64,000 nt of DNA, taken from assembly GCA_011316305.1 (NCBI GenBank), contig SAUG01000078.1, positions 124,001 to 188,000 on the forward strand. The letters are read 5' to 3'. Every line of letters starts with the position of its first letter. The first letter of the stretch is position 1. The notes under the pieces were generated by a model. That model was not told the DNA's origin and did no database searches. It saw nothing but the letters and a program-made list of their open reading frames with translations. Origin of the DNA: Rusavskia elegans (lineage: Eukaryota > Ascomycota > Lecanoromycetes > Teloschistales > Teloschistaceae). This document shows, piece after piece, positions 24,400 through 37,831 of this stretch. Position numbers and translations under genes: made by a program.

Positions 24400-25557
24400 T
24401 CACGGCCTCCGTACGACCTTGATGCCACCATCAGGAACGTGCCTACGCATCTCCTCAATGTCCGAGTCCTCTTCCTCCTCACCAGCATCATCCGTCAATG
24501 ATGGTGCTTCGTGGGCCTTAGCTTCCTCCTCCAATTGCTTCCGTTCCATCTCATCAAACTCTTCTTTCCGATCAATCCACCTCTCTTGAACATCTCGCAC
24601 ATTCATCGTCCGCATACCATCTCGCACCGCCACCTGCCAAACCGTATCGTTCGCCCCTTCTGCGCCCCCAAAAGCATACCCGCCGGCTCGGTCAATAGAG
24701 TGGAGGAGCGTCATCATGCTCTTCTTGTCCTCGACTGCTAGCGTCTCGAATCCAACGAGGCCGAAATCCTCGACCAATTCGATAACGGCATTGTTGAGGC
24801 CTTCGAATTTGGGATGGCGCATCATGGGACTCTCTTCCAGCAGGTGCGGGACAATGTCCGGAAGATCTTGTACTTCGGTATAGAATTCGAGTTCGAAGGG
24901 AAGAGGTCCGTATGAAGCGATCTTGTCGATCTTCGTCAGAACGTTGAGATGTGGGAGATCCATTTGCAGCATGCTTCGTAGCGATAAGAGGAGCGTCGAG
25001 ATATAGAGTGAGGGCAGGGTCAAACAGTAGGAGTCTGTCAAGTGGAGAGCTACTAGCTATTACCAGAACTTAGCAATGTACTCAGCCGAAGGGAGGTGAG
25101 TAGACCAACCCGATACCCCATCTTCTGTATCCTGAAAAAGATATTCCGCAATGACGTATGATGGGTGAATAGTTCCACTTGCCCCGGGCAGTCAAAGAGA
25201 ACATAATCCTCTACCCCATGAATCAGACCAGATTCCATCTCTTCCTCCCTACAACATCGAGCAAGTACCTCCAAGCCCATCCAACCCCTTCTGAAGCCAC
25301 TCTATATTATGTTCCAACTCCTCAAGCGCATACAGCACTCCACCATTAGGACCCAGCTCTTCATCTGCCATGATAGTCTCCAAGGCGACGAGCTCTCGAA
25401 TGTCGAGGCCGCAGGGATAGGACGTATGGTCGTTTGCGGGATCGAGATTGACGACAGAACATTTGCGACCAATCGCGGACATGAACTGGTGCATGCCATC
25501 GCAATAGGTAGATTTGCCGGAGCCTGGGGGCCCGATCACTAGTTGCGCAAAAGGCAT
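24400..25557 (-). CDS. GPN2: GPN-loop GTPase 2
   Basis: Starts MPFAQLVIGPPGSGKSTYCD with the P-loop, then VVNLDPANDHTSYPCGLDIR and the diagnostic GPN loop in DEELGPNGGVLYALEELE. After an intron (about 25212-25270, splitting a Glu codon) comes EDYVLFDCPGQVELFTHHTS, the G3 motif, and later HLNVLTKIDKIASYGPLPFE with the base-specificity motif TKID. The C-terminus is acidic and ends VVRRP. A second intron lies at about 25042-25095. Gpn2 acts in assembly and nuclear import of RNA polymerase II and III. Divergent from the PP2A gene. Confidence 0.95.
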
Positions 25558-25831
25558 GATTGTGGAGTAGGTTCGCCCGGAAGGGTTGGCAGTTGATGGG
25601 TTCCTGCAAGGTTTTCAATGAAGGCGCAGAGGCCGTCCTTTCGAATTTGCTATCGCGGTTTCATAATCTGATGATCGAGGTAACAGAACGGCAATGACTG
25701 ATCGGAATGAGGTTTCATTTGAATCGTCGAGAACGCGGCTAGTTGTGCCAAGGCGCGCGCTTAGCACCCTTATAGCATGATCCGGGAGCTGGGCAAGCAT
25801 GCCAGTCTGCCATCTGCCCTCTCCCGTTACA
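25558..25831. promoter_or_regulatory. Divergent promoter of GPN2 and PP2A genes
   Basis: 274 bp between outward-facing starts. A 61-residue minus-strand open frame here has no family content. No particular site recognised. Confidence 0.4.
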
Positions 25832-27042
<1,211 letters not shown>

Positions 27043-27402
27043 AGCAAGGAATCCTGTTATTGGCTTGGAGCACAGTATGGCATCCACCGACATCGTTAAT
27101 GAAAAGCGGTTGGTCGGGATGTTTCTCTTTTTATCCCACACCCAGCCATACGTCAAGTTCTCGCCTTAGTGTAGGTGTATTTCATAGACTTGTATACCCC
27201 CAATGCAAAACTATGACAAAATGGTGAGCTTTGCATGTAATGCGCCAAGACCTTGCCACAAGCACAATGACCTTGGTCTGCTGTGCCTGATCTTCGCTCC
27301 GTGCTTGATGCGCATTACCTCATGCTTGACCGATGTCTCCTCGTTAGCCTTTCTGGAAAGCTTGAGGTATCTTTCGCTTGCAAACCCGGCTTCACACTAG
27401 CA
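27043..27402. other. Intergenic, PP2A 3' side
   Basis: 360 bp between the PP2A stop and the next candidate gene. An open frame extends the next gene upstream to 27283 but lacks features; I chose the later ATG. Confidence 0.4.
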
Positions 27403-28721
27403 ATGGCGTCCAAAGCGAAAGGTCGACTGCCAATCGTTACCGTCATTCACTATGACGTTGGTCCTGATCGATCTATCAGCGTTGAGGAGTTCCTTCGAAG
27501 CCTTAAACGTGTCCCTCACCCCTCCTTCTCAGAACGCAGGACGCAGAAGCGGAAGCCGTGCAGCCGAATACTTGAGTCACCAGCAAATACATCAGCTAGT
27601 ACCAAGAATAAACCATTTCTAGTAGGGCACGATGATACTGGGATGAGCAATCCTGTGGATCTGATTGATGAAGTCGAGCAGCCGAGCGGTAGAAATCGTA
27701 CATCCAATACAACTCAAGACACGACGGATCTGGGTTATAGGTCTCATGCCGTATCTGCAGGTATCGTCTCTGTGCGGTCTTCAACTTTTTGCTATTAACT
27801 TACCGAACAAGCTGCTACCCCAGGTTGTCCGGATCTTGATCGACCTACAAGCTCCGAGTCGAGACCGTTCAAGGATATTCACACTTACTCGTCGCGCAAA
27901 CGGCAATTGAGGCAGATGTCTTGCAGAGAGGGACCACCGCCAAAGCAAACGAAAACAAGCCGTCGGTGCGCCTCTCCCAGTGAACTGCCACTTATTGATA
28001 CGATTGAAGGGACCACGGGCTAAATCGTACTCCAAGCAAGCAATTACAGGGGCAGAAGCCAATGAGTGAGATCCGGCAGGACATTCGGCTATCGAAGAGT
28101 AGGGTTGTTGACCCAGCGGAGTTCAAGTTCCCACCTGTCACGCCCTCGACTACGAGGCGAGCGACTTGGAGGCTAGGTAGCGGTTTCAAAAGGCGGAGCA
28201 GGCGACCTCCATCGATCGGTGGACGGAGCTCACCCGATCGAGAACGCAGAAAAGTCAATCTGGATACAAGTGCACCTCCAATTCAAGCCACAAGCACTGC
28301 ATTCTCGAATCCAGGAAGTCCAGGAAATTGCGTCGAGGAAGTACCAGCGATTCACAACGTTACACATCTGGAGATGCCTCAGACACTGGTCACGGGGGCA
28401 ACGACAGGTGGGTGCATGAATCAGCTCAACATTCCTATGCGCTAACATTTCTGGGTAGGGGAGCACTCTCCTGCTCGCCGGGTGTCCCTACCACGCGCTC
28501 CACATGCCAGCGACCCAACGAACACAATCTCAATCCCACTCCCGACAGTCCTTAATCCATACAAGCACAAGTCCAATATGAGCTCGCCGCTGAAACGCGG
28601 TTGTTCTTTTACACTTACACCAAGGGTCAATATCAGGGGTGATCTGGAGATGGGAGTATCTCGGCGACTGAAGAGGATGACAACGCTTCCTTTTACACCG
28701 CCATTCAAGAAGACGATATGA
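27403..28721 (+). CDS. Unrecognised, probably nuclear protein; exon structure partly unresolved
   Basis: I do not recognise a family. The start MASKAKGRLPIVTVIHYDVG is followed by EEFLRSLKRVPHPSFSERRT and a polar, Ser/Thr/Arg-rich chain. A plausible first intron is 27762-27811. A middle exon from about 28050 gives MSEIRQDIRLSKSRVVDPAE and SGFKRRSRRPPSIGGRSS. An intron at about 28411-28458 (GTGGGT to GGGTAG) joins in frame to GEHSPARRVSLPRAPHASD and a tail with short basic patches (SSPLKRG, SRRLKRMTT), ending KKTI-stop. Spliced frames that stay open support coding, and basic SP/TP-rich patches suggest a nuclear, phosphorylated, largely disordered protein. The junction around 27940-28060 is unresolved. 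This could be a fast-evolving cell-cycle or chromatin factor; that is a guess. Confidence 0.45.
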
Positions 28722-29473
28722 CATTGCTTTGCAAATCTTCAACGCTCTGCCGACAATTCATGGGAAACGTGAGGCAGCGTTCAATTCAAAGCATACGATG
28801 GACAACGTGTCAAGCTCATAGACCGGACGCAAGCAGAGATCGAGAAATCAAGAACGACCGCGTAAGAACTCAGATTGGTGGTCAGAAACAGGATGATCGA
28901 AGTCCCAGCTTCTGCAAACCAAGCACGGTCTAATCCATCCAGGGTTCCAGACCTTTGTTTAGCGAAGGTGTATTATCCCGTATTTGAACTTGTGATTTTG
29001 GTAAATGGTCCCAGACTGGTGCACCAACATCCACTTTGTAAAGACTCTCGATACCTGTCCACTGCCTTTCTACGTTAGTTCGTCTATACAGTATAGGCCT
29101 CCGTTGAAATTTGTAGCTGTACAGTAACATCTGGGCAATCGTTAGAGCGATATCCCTCGTCGAGACATCGGCTGTAAACCCCCTCATTGCAAACCCAAGC
29201 GCGGCTAACTCAAAAATAGAAGTGGGTCAACATGATACGCAACCGTGAGTGAAGGCCCCTTCGAGAGATTGGTCTCTCCCCCTTCAACAAAGCGATGAAG
29301 CTTTGGTGATGTCTTGTTCCTTACCTCCATGTAAATAATCTTTGCTGGTCCTCTTACCAGCAGTCGTTCATTCCTTGACTTCCACTTCTTTCCAAGCCCA
29401 CCTAATACATTAGCGTCTGTGCCTGCCATAGACTTTACGGAGATTCTTTTGTACACTTTGTCAATCTTTCAGC
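28722..29473. other. Intergenic before the GH72 gene
   Basis: 752 bp. Open frames of 60-85 residues on both strands show no motif. Likely 3' UTR of the unknown gene plus the GH72 promoter. Confidence 0.4.
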
Positions 29474-31035
29474 ATGCTCTCACACATTGGAGTCCTCCTT
29501 ACCCTTTTCCTCTGGGTCATTTCAGGCGTTTCAGCGGTTCAAAACATCAAAGTGCAGGGCGCAGACTATATCAACAATATTACAAGCGATCGCTTCCAGA
29601 TCATCGGCATTGCGTGAGTGGCCAATGTACAGCTATATCGCCGTCTTCTGATGTTCCTAGCTATCAACCTGGAGGCTCGGCTGGCTTCATTGGGGGCTCC
29701 GGTGTAGACCCTCTTAGCAACGGAACCCTATGTTTACGCGATGCTGCCCTCATGCAGCGACTGGGCATCAATACCATCCGTGTCTACAACTTGGACCCCT
29801 CTCTGAATCATGGTCAGCACTCTTTACCAGAAAAGCTGGGCAGTCAGTCTGGCAGCCGCTGAGCCTCTCCAGATCTATGCGCATCCATTTTCAACGCAGT
29901 CGGCATTTACATGCTACTCGACGTCAACTCGCCTTTGCCGAACGAGAGTCTCAACCCGGGGGACCTAGCGAGCTCCTACAACTCAGGCTACCTGAATCGT
30001 GTATTTGCCGTGGTGGAGGCCTTCAAGAACTTCCCGAATACACTGGGCTTTTTCAGCGGAAACGAGGTCATACAGTTCCCAGGTAGCGAAGGGGTAGTGC
30101 CACCATATCTAAGAGCTGTCACGAGAGACTTAAAGCAGTACATTTCCAAACACTCTCCCCGCAATATCCCTGTAGGCTATTCAGCCGCCGATGTTCGAGA
30201 ATTTCTAGCAGACACTTTTGAATACTTGTCATGTGGCATCGATGGTTCATCCTCGGACGAAACTCGAATTGACTTCTTCGGTTTGAATTCCTACTCCTGG
30301 TGTGGTGGCGATGCAACGTTTCAAACTGCTGGCTACGACATCCTGGTACAGATGTTTGGGAATACCACGATCCCTGTTTTCTTCTCCGAATACGGCTGCA
30401 ACGAAGTGAAGCCCCGCGTCTTCGACGAGGTCCAAGCGGTCTACGGCCCAGAAATGACGAGAGTGATGAGTGGTGGAATCGTCTACGAATATGTACAGGA
30501 GTCCAATGAGTTTGGCCTTGTCGACCTGCACGACAATGGTACAGCGACGATCCGTATTGATTACAACAACTTGCAGAAGCAATACAATGAGTTCGATATG
30601 GAGCGATTGCAGTCCGGCAATTCGTCCGCCACAATCTTGAAGGCACCCCGATGTTCCGGCGGGTTGATCACCGGAGCAAGCTTCTCGAAGTCATTCAAGG
30701 TTCCATCACTACCACCTGGAGGTCAATCGTTGATCGACAACGGAATCCAAAAACCGAACAACGGCAAATTAGTGGACGTCAAGGAGACGGTCGTGAAATC
30801 CGAAGTGTATGGCAGCAACGGAGGTCTCATTGAGAACCTAGCAATCAAACCGCTACCGGAGGATCAGAGCAACACGCCCAACGGACAAGATACCACTGGA
30901 GCGACGACTACAACTGCACCTGGTACATCGACTGGTCAAAAGCCTGAACCAACAGGTGGTGGATCAGGACACCTCCGAATGAATCTGCTTCTCAAGTGCG
31001 TAGCGCTAATTGTCCTTGCGCTGCGATCAACATAA
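29474..31035 (+). CDS. gel: GH72 1,3-beta-glucanosyltransferase, GPI-anchored (Gel/Gas type)
   Basis: 484 residues in three exons (29474-29613, 29661-29812, 29873-31035), both introns in frame. Signal peptide MLSHIGVLLTLFLWVISGVS; catalytic domain from NIKVQGADYINN through GINTIRVYNLDPSLNHDLCA. The acid/base Glu lies in FFSGNEVIQFPG and the nucleophile Glu in IPVFFSEYGCNEVKPR. After the catalytic domain there is a Thr/Ser/Pro-rich stretch (DTTGATTTTAPGTSTGQ) and a hydrophobic C-terminus (LLLKCVALIVLALRST), the pattern of a GPI anchor signal. I see no Cys-rich CBM43 module, so it belongs to the Gel1-like subgroup without it. The enzyme elongates and branches wall beta-1,3-glucan at the cell surface. 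Confidence 0.95.
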
Positions 31036-31992
31036 GGGTTGACGCTCGGTGAAGAGCATTTGTGGAGTCATAGCAGGCGTTGTTGTCCAACTGGATTGGA
31101 ACGGCTCATTATTATGCACATCCTCTGCTGGGCATTGGATCCGGCGCAATCTTATGCCCTTGCCTTTCTGTTATTTCTATCGGGTTCCTTTCAGTTCTGG
31201 TTTAGACTCCACGTTCACGGATCCTATTGAGCTGGACAATCCGTTGCTACGAGCACACCTATCTTCATCGGCTGCATGAGCCAATCCGCCGCCTTTGGGC
31301 TTTCGAAGGGGCCGCCTTTGATAGTGACGGCAGGCAACTCAAATCAGGAATCATGGTGGGTGTATACATAGCCGTAGATTGTTTTTAATAGACCAATGTA
31401 TGCAGAAGAATGTGCACTTGCTGCGACTGCGGTGCCACTTATCACCTCCGCTAGCAGTGGCATTCGATTCAGGGTCAACCTCTACGGCGTCTCTCGTTGT
31501 ATTAAAAAATCGATCGCGACATAGTAATGACCTTGTGGTAACTTGGCATGTGCACCAGGGGAAGGGGTCCACTCGGGGGGTCTTCCTCCATCCGTCATAG
31601 TGAATGCCAAGCATCCCGGAATGACGCGCATTGATCCTTGCTGCAGATCTTTAGTATTCTTGATATCAAACAAGCCAGCTGGAAATCATTATGGTGCAAC
31701 ATCACAGCCAAACACGCTTACAACCTGACTTCTAACTTTCTTGCCTGCATCACCAAGCCCGTCTTCCGTTTTAGTGATGAAGGACAAGAACTCTGCTTGT
31801 ACTGCGACTGCCTATATTGGCAAAATCGCTGTGAGAAGGTGCTAGGCGATAATAGACCACCGCTTAGAGCAAAGACCCGCAAACTTCTTGCAACTCCTCA
31901 GCTTCAGTTGCTGAAATAGGATCTGAGACACCGCTGCGAACAGAGGACGTTGTCAGTTTTGGCTTCACTGCAACTTCCATCCTGAAAGAATC
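31036..31992. other. Intergenic between GH72 and channel genes
   Basis: 957 bp between tandem plus-strand genes. Small open frames only; no recognisable product, RNA gene or repeat. Confidence 0.45.
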
Positions 31993-34900
31993 ATGCCTTA
32001 CTTTACGCAAATGCCTCAGACGCCGGCATCTGAAGGTTTGCGGACTGACCAAACAGATTGGCTGCCTCCTGTGCCATTCATCGGGGAAGACCAACCTTTC
32101 TCAGACGTTGTTCGTGAGCTTTCTCAGTCAGTGAGCCTCAAAGCGATCATTTACCCTACTGGGACGAGGCCGTGATTAATCGCGATCGGGATACTGTTCT
32201 TTGATTCATCTATGTTCTAATCTTCTCAAGGTACTTTGTCGATGCCATCGAAGCACCTCACACATTTGAGCAGCTTCGTACAGCTTCGGTAGGGAACATT
32301 CTCAGGCCCCTCGTGGGATCTCTTTCCGACAGATGTCATCATCCTGGCATTGTCTCCGCTCTTATGTATGTCTCTCTCCTTATCCACTCACCTTCACTGC
32401 TCTAACAGACCGCTAGGGTCGTGAAGTCGCTCTTCTCTAACGTCGAACACGACGACCGTGGCGTTTTCCAGACTCGAGGCTTTGCTTGCGAGATTGTCGC
32501 CTGGCGCTTCTTGACCCATCTATCGGAACACGAGCGTATTGACTATCTCTTGACGGAACTGCCACCCATAGTCTCAGTATCCGATGATTCGTCAGAGATT
32601 GAGGAGGTCACAGACGGGCCGACAGCAGACCGCATTGCTTCCAGCGACCGGGCCCACGAGCGCGTCCGCTTACTATTCGAAGATCAAACAACGCCAATAG
32701 AACAGTCAAAGATCCATGAACAACCACGGCCACGTCCATCTCAAACATGGAACAGTCGCATGTCCGATTCAGTCGACGACGACTCTATCATGGCTTTCGC
32801 AGGGCTCAACGCTTTGGAAATTGCTACAATAGCAAGCGCCAAGCGATTCCTCAGCCAACATGTTGTGCAACACGTAATCAACAGTATTTGGGAGGGGGAC
32901 ATAGTTTTCTGGGAGTCTCTTAGTGTACACACAAGGAAGAGAGCTCAGATCTACCATCAAAGGTATCAGTAAACAGCTGGACAGCATTCGATGTGTGTTT
33001 GTTCCTAATCATCAGGCACTGAGAAATTTCTTAGCAAGGCGGACCCGTACTGTCGACTCCGTGTGCCTCGATACCAGAAAGTGATTGAAGCAGCCTTCTT
33101 CGCGATCTTCCTTGGCCTTTACTACGCCGTGCTTGTGGAGCGAAACCCACAGCACATCACTTTGGTCGAGGTGTTACTCTATATCTGGATTGCCGCCTTT
33201 GGCTGCGCAGAATTAGGGGAATTCCGAGATGCCGGCTCCTTGTTTTATGCTGCAGACTTCTGGAGCTTATGGGATGTTGGAATTATTGGCATCGGTACTG
33301 CGTTCCTGGTCTTGCGTGAGTCAATTTCCTGAGTAATCTCGTTCTGGCCAACTCGAGCGGGTCTTGCGATTTGAGGGAAGACGGTTCACTAATCAAGTCA
33401 TCGATTACACAGGCGTTGTAGGACTCGCCAGACATAGTGCTCGCATCATCGAGATCTCCTTCGACATTCTATCTCTCGAAGCGCTATTCCTAGTACCCAG
33501 GGTTTGCTCTCTGTTAAGTCTCAACCCCTATTTTGGCACGTTGGTAGGCTCGGGCGAATCGCGTTCGGTAGCATGCTCCTTTGGCTGATGTTAGCTGTCA
33601 GATACCCTGCCTCAAAGAGATGGTATGCGAGATATGGAGGATAGCATCTGTCATCAAGCCTTCACTGACCCTCGCATGGCGACCTAGACTAAGGACTTTG
33701 TCAAGTTCCTCGGCATTGTCGTCATTCTATTCTTTGGTGGGTGGTTTTGCGTTACCCTATGACAACTGCTTTGGCGCTACTGACCCGCGGCAAGGCTTCC
33801 TGACGACTTTTGCCATGCTTGCTCGAGATTCCTTCAGCGCGAGGGAAATCTGGTGGATGATGGTGAACGTTTTCTTCGGTCAGCCTCGCCCGCCATACAG
33901 CGCCAAGAAGCGATTGCTAATGGAAGCATATAGGCTCGAGTTCCCTGGGATTTGTGAGTGACGCGGGCAGAATACCACCCTTGTCAATGGCATAGACTGA
34001 CTTTGAAGGGCAGGACATCGCTTCAAAGGTAAATGCGGTTACTGGGGAAAGCCGCCGTATTCAGAAATTCTGGTTTTGTGGCGAATCTGATTGTTGATTG
34101 GTCAGATCTCTCCAGCACTGGGCCCGACGGTACGCCATCCCGCGACGCCATGCATTGGCGTAGTCGCATGCGATTGCGATCACTTGATAGGATGGCGATG
34201 CTGATGCTCGTCAACAGCTCATGCTCCTTTTCATCATCCTGACCAATATCCTGCTCTTGACCTCGTTGATTGCTATTCTCAGCCAGAGCTTGACCAAGGT
34301 AGGATAATCAGCCACTGCCTTGCCGCCAGATGGCGGTGCGGAAACGCTTGCGCTTGTTGGGAATATCGTCGTACTGGGACTGAGATCCGATAGGTGATGG
34401 ACCACTCGCGGCAGGAGTATCTCTTCCAGTAAGTTCTTCCTTCCCTACAAACCCGGATGACCGCTGCCGAACGAGGCTGACCGATGACTTTAGATACTCA
34501 GTGTTCGTTTTGGAAGTGCGTCAACGGAGGCAGACTCCTGATACAGACGCTTCGCATGCTAAGAACGACCTAGGCATCTGCATCTCGGCGGCTAACGTAC
34601 TATTTTCCTCCTCTGGTATGATTGATTCCATTTTCTGTACGGTACTTAGAGTACCATTACGGTAATGTGGGCGAGGCAACTGGAGAAGCCAAACCCTCAC
34701 CATGTGCAGGGTGCCTTGTCTCAGCAGGGCCATCAAGGCGAAGAGATGCACCATGTGAAACAGCAAAGAGCAGTGTCTGGTGCCAGCCTTGCATTCTTCT
34801 CTTGGGGGCCGGCCATTCCATGTATCGAACCAGAATGCTGATAGAACGGTTGTCCAGAACTTAATCCCACTGATCCTCTTTCGGCCGCTGAGGCTTTGTG

Positions 34901-35307
34901 TACCCGCGGATCAACTCCGAAATGCCCGGATCATAGTCCTAAAAGCGACGCACATGCCGTACGTGGTCGCAATATGGCTGTACGAAAGCGGATGTCGATA
35001 TTGGAACAACAAGCGAGATGAATGGCAGTCCAAAGCAGGCGCACACAAGCGACCTTTGCTCGCCAGTCATATCAGCTTATCACACAAAGCTACCAAGTAT
35101 TTGGCGGTACAGAATCGATCCGAGGTCTCACTCATGGCGAAAGCACCACGCAGCGGCAGTCACGGTCAGTTTGCAAAAGACCCCGATACCCTGGCAGGCA
35201 TGAAGACAATAATGGACAAGCTGAACACGCAGGAGGAAATGATCAAAAAGCTGAGCCGGCAATTGGATGAGCTGACCGTGCCACATCCACCATCACCAAA
35301 AGCGTAG
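31993..35307 (+). CDS. YVC1: YVC1-type vacuolar TRP calcium channel, about 13 exons
   Basis: Starts MPYFTQMPQTPASEGLRTDQ and after introns continues QYFVDAIEAPHTFEQLRTAS, RGFACEIVAWRFLTHLSEHE, LRVPRYQKVIEAAFFAIFLG (first membrane helix), DFWSLWDVGIIGIGTAFLVL, PYFGTL-IPCLKEM-TKDFVKF, FLTTFAMLARDSFSAREIWW (pore region), QLMLLFIILTNILLLTSLIA, RRLTYYFPPL-NLIPLILFRP and ARIIVLKATHMPYVVAIWLY. This is the order of fungal Yvc1, which releases Ca2+ from the vacuole. At first sight the middle looks frameshifted, but every break is explained by a GT-AG intron. Two exons are tiny: 33602-33622 (21 nt) and 34574-34615 (42 nt). One intron, 34616-34857, is 242 nt, against about 55 for the rest. The C-terminus has a coiled-coil-like segment (MIKKLSRQLDEL). 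Confidence 0.88.
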
Positions 35308-36537
35308 GTCGATGCATGACATGTACCAGGCCTTGCCGGAAGCTGTACGATGCGTTTCAGGTTTGTCGATCAAGGTGTGCAACATTCATGATACATGAGT
35401 TGGAGAATATGCATTCGAGGACGGTCCGCACCTTTTCCCATGCATAACAGCTGTACATCTTGGATCAAGACGGTAAAGATGGGCGAAGGCCAAGCCCAAA
35501 GTCTATCCACCGGATTGTGGATTCGGACCGTCGAATCGAACCACAGGACCGATGATATCAGTGTGCAATAGTAACCTACCACGATTCTGCTCATCACTCG
35601 AACCAGAGGCAACGATCGGGTGCCCTCGGTCGCGCGACCGGAGGAACGAGTAACGACAGCAATTCGACATGGGGTTGAAACAATGCGACGGTGGAGCGTG
35701 ACTGGGTGTCATCCCAACTCGTCACCTTCGAAGGACATTACGCGAATAAATCGGACTGTGCGACGGTGACTGCGCCCTCTGGAGAAAGACTGACTATTTT
35801 GTCGGAATGGGTGGGGGGATTATTGGGCAGCCCCCAGCAACATCAGCCTCCGCTCGTCCCAAGTCCTGAGGCAGTCAGCCGAAACCACGCTAGGTAGGTG
35901 GTATCTTACAGCTGGGACGATTATTACGGTGGAAGTTCGCTACTGCAGTCGAACATGGCTCAGGCGTTAGTCCGATGCATCATGCATGCAGACTGCTGCA
36001 GGGACCCAGGGTCCTTCGTCTCTTGCTTCCCTTAGCTTCAATCTCGCGTTACTGCTCTACCCTACCTTACCTTGCGGTGCTCTTTTGCCTGCTCTGAGTA
36101 AGAGTCCTTCGATGGAGTCCATGTTCCATAAGAAGCTGGCGGTGCATCCGTCATCCAACACCTTTAAGACTCGCTCCCTCCTTCCAACATCTGCTATCTC
36201 AAGCAATCCACATCTTCTTGTTTCTGCCTTTCAGTCGCGGTTCAGCCTTGGGCCTGTCACTCACCTATAGCTGCTGTACTAAGACTGCCATTGACACCCC
36301 ACCACCACCTCCGTCGTGCCGTCGGCGCCCTCCTCGAGTCAATCCACGTCTTTTGTTTTCAGGCCTGTTTGTACCAACTTCTTCAGTCACCTGCGACTCT
36401 TCCGCTTATCTACCGTCTCCTCGACGTGGAACCTGTCTACTATAACTACCGCAGTACCTCAGCGACCGACCTGTTGCTCGACTTAGCCTTATCGCTATCT
36501 CCCCAACCTTCCTTCCGTGCACCTACATCTTGACAGA
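35308..36537. promoter_or_regulatory. Intergenic with long pyrimidine-rich leader of the zinc-finger gene
   Basis: 1.2 kb without a gene. From about 36060 to 36530 the plus strand is rich in C and T with few purine runs, as in promoters and long 5' UTRs of fungal regulatory genes. The ATG of the zinc-finger gene follows directly. Confidence 0.5.
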
Positions 36538-37831
36538 ATGGACAACACCCCCCAATCGATGCGATCCCCAGTCTCGCCCTACCAACAACAGTCAAAACAG
36601 TCCTTCTCATCCCAGCGACCATCCTACTACCCAATGACACCTCAGCCAGAACAAAACCGAAACCGCGGTCTGGGTATCTTTGCTTGCGGCCTACAAGCAC
36701 AACCACAAAGCAGCGTACAACAGCTCCCACCCTCGCCTCAGCCATCCGACGGATGGTCGCACCCGTCCATGATGGAGCAAGATTTCCCACAATCCACACA
36801 GCCGCCAGACATCTTCTCTGCGGCATACGATCCATTCTCCGGCTTCTCCACGTCCCCAAACACCGGCATGATGTCGGGATCTTCTCCGGAAGCTCCTGGT
36901 TTGGTGTACTGCCAGACTCCCCCGAGCACCAATCTCCCCTCGCACCGATCGTCTGTCTCCTCCTCCTATGCGCCCTCGGAAGCCTATTCGCAACATGGGT
37001 CCGACTTCACATACACTCCGAGAGTCAAAGTCGAAGACGCGAGCGAGTGGTACCCAACAGCAGGCAACGAGCATGCCTTACAGCGAAACCTGGCTACACA
37101 ATGCTTGTCTCCATATTCGGCTGCCGTCTCCCCTGCTGCCGGAGACGACGTTTACCGCAACGCCGAATGGCCGAAGCCAGGAGGACATGCTTACCCCATA
37201 GACCTGCATGACAGCGAAGACCACCGTTTGCCTCAGGTTGGATCAGCACCTATCTTGTCGAGCGTCAACCGGATCAAGAAGAAGCGTCAGCGAACAACAC
37301 CCGACGAAGCTACTCACGAATGTCGTGTTTGCGGAAAGCTCTTTAAGCGGAGCTACAATTGGAAGTCTCATATGGAGACGCACAATCCCGATCGAAAGTA
37401 TCCGCACCCTTGCACGGCTACCGTTGGAGACACACCGTGCACCAAGAAATTCCAGCGCAAGACTGATCTCGACCGACATTACGACAGTGTAAGTTACATC
37501 TCGGGAGTGTGGAGGTATTCAGCGGTAAGCTAATGGTATCTAGGTACATCTCAAAGCACGGAACCACAAATGCAATCTCTGCGGCAATCGTTTTGCTCGT
37601 AGGGACACGCTCAGGAGACACACGGAAGACGGGTGCCCCAAGCGATTCGAGGTTGGGTTTCGCGAAGGCTCAGCCATGACGCCGGGGCAATGGTCCTTCA
37701 CCAACTATCCACCACGCAATCGTTCATACAGCTTGGGAATGCCCCAACCGTCTCCAATGACACCTATGTCATCTTCAGGCCCGACCGGAACGTTTGCGCC
37801 CTTCTCCCGACCCGAATTCGTCAGCACGTAG
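36538..37831 (+). CDS. C2H2 zinc-finger transcription factor
   Basis: 412 residues in two exons (36538-37488, 37544-37831). The first 240 residues are Pro/Ser/Gln-rich and disordered. A basic patch (RIKKKRQRTT, a likely nuclear signal) precedes three zinc fingers: HECRVCGKLFKRSYNWKSHM with ETH, a long middle finger HPCTATVGDTPCTKKFQRKT with DLDRHYDSVH, and HKCNLCGNRFARRDTLRRHT ending EDGC. The third finger ends H-x4-C rather than H-x3-5-H. The gene is intact. I recognise the general Pezizomycotina type (two or three fingers near the C-terminus with the ARRDTLRRH core) but cannot name an ortholog. Targets unknown. Confidence 0.9.

Noticed and set aside
33300..34860. YVC1 as a frameshifted pseudogene
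   Set aside because: Every apparent break is resolved by GT-AG introns that restore family sequence, including two micro-exons.
36684..37211. Large overlapping frames on both strands within the zinc-finger gene
   Set aside because: Shadows of the Pro/Ser/Gln-rich coding exon, which continues in frame into three zinc fingers.
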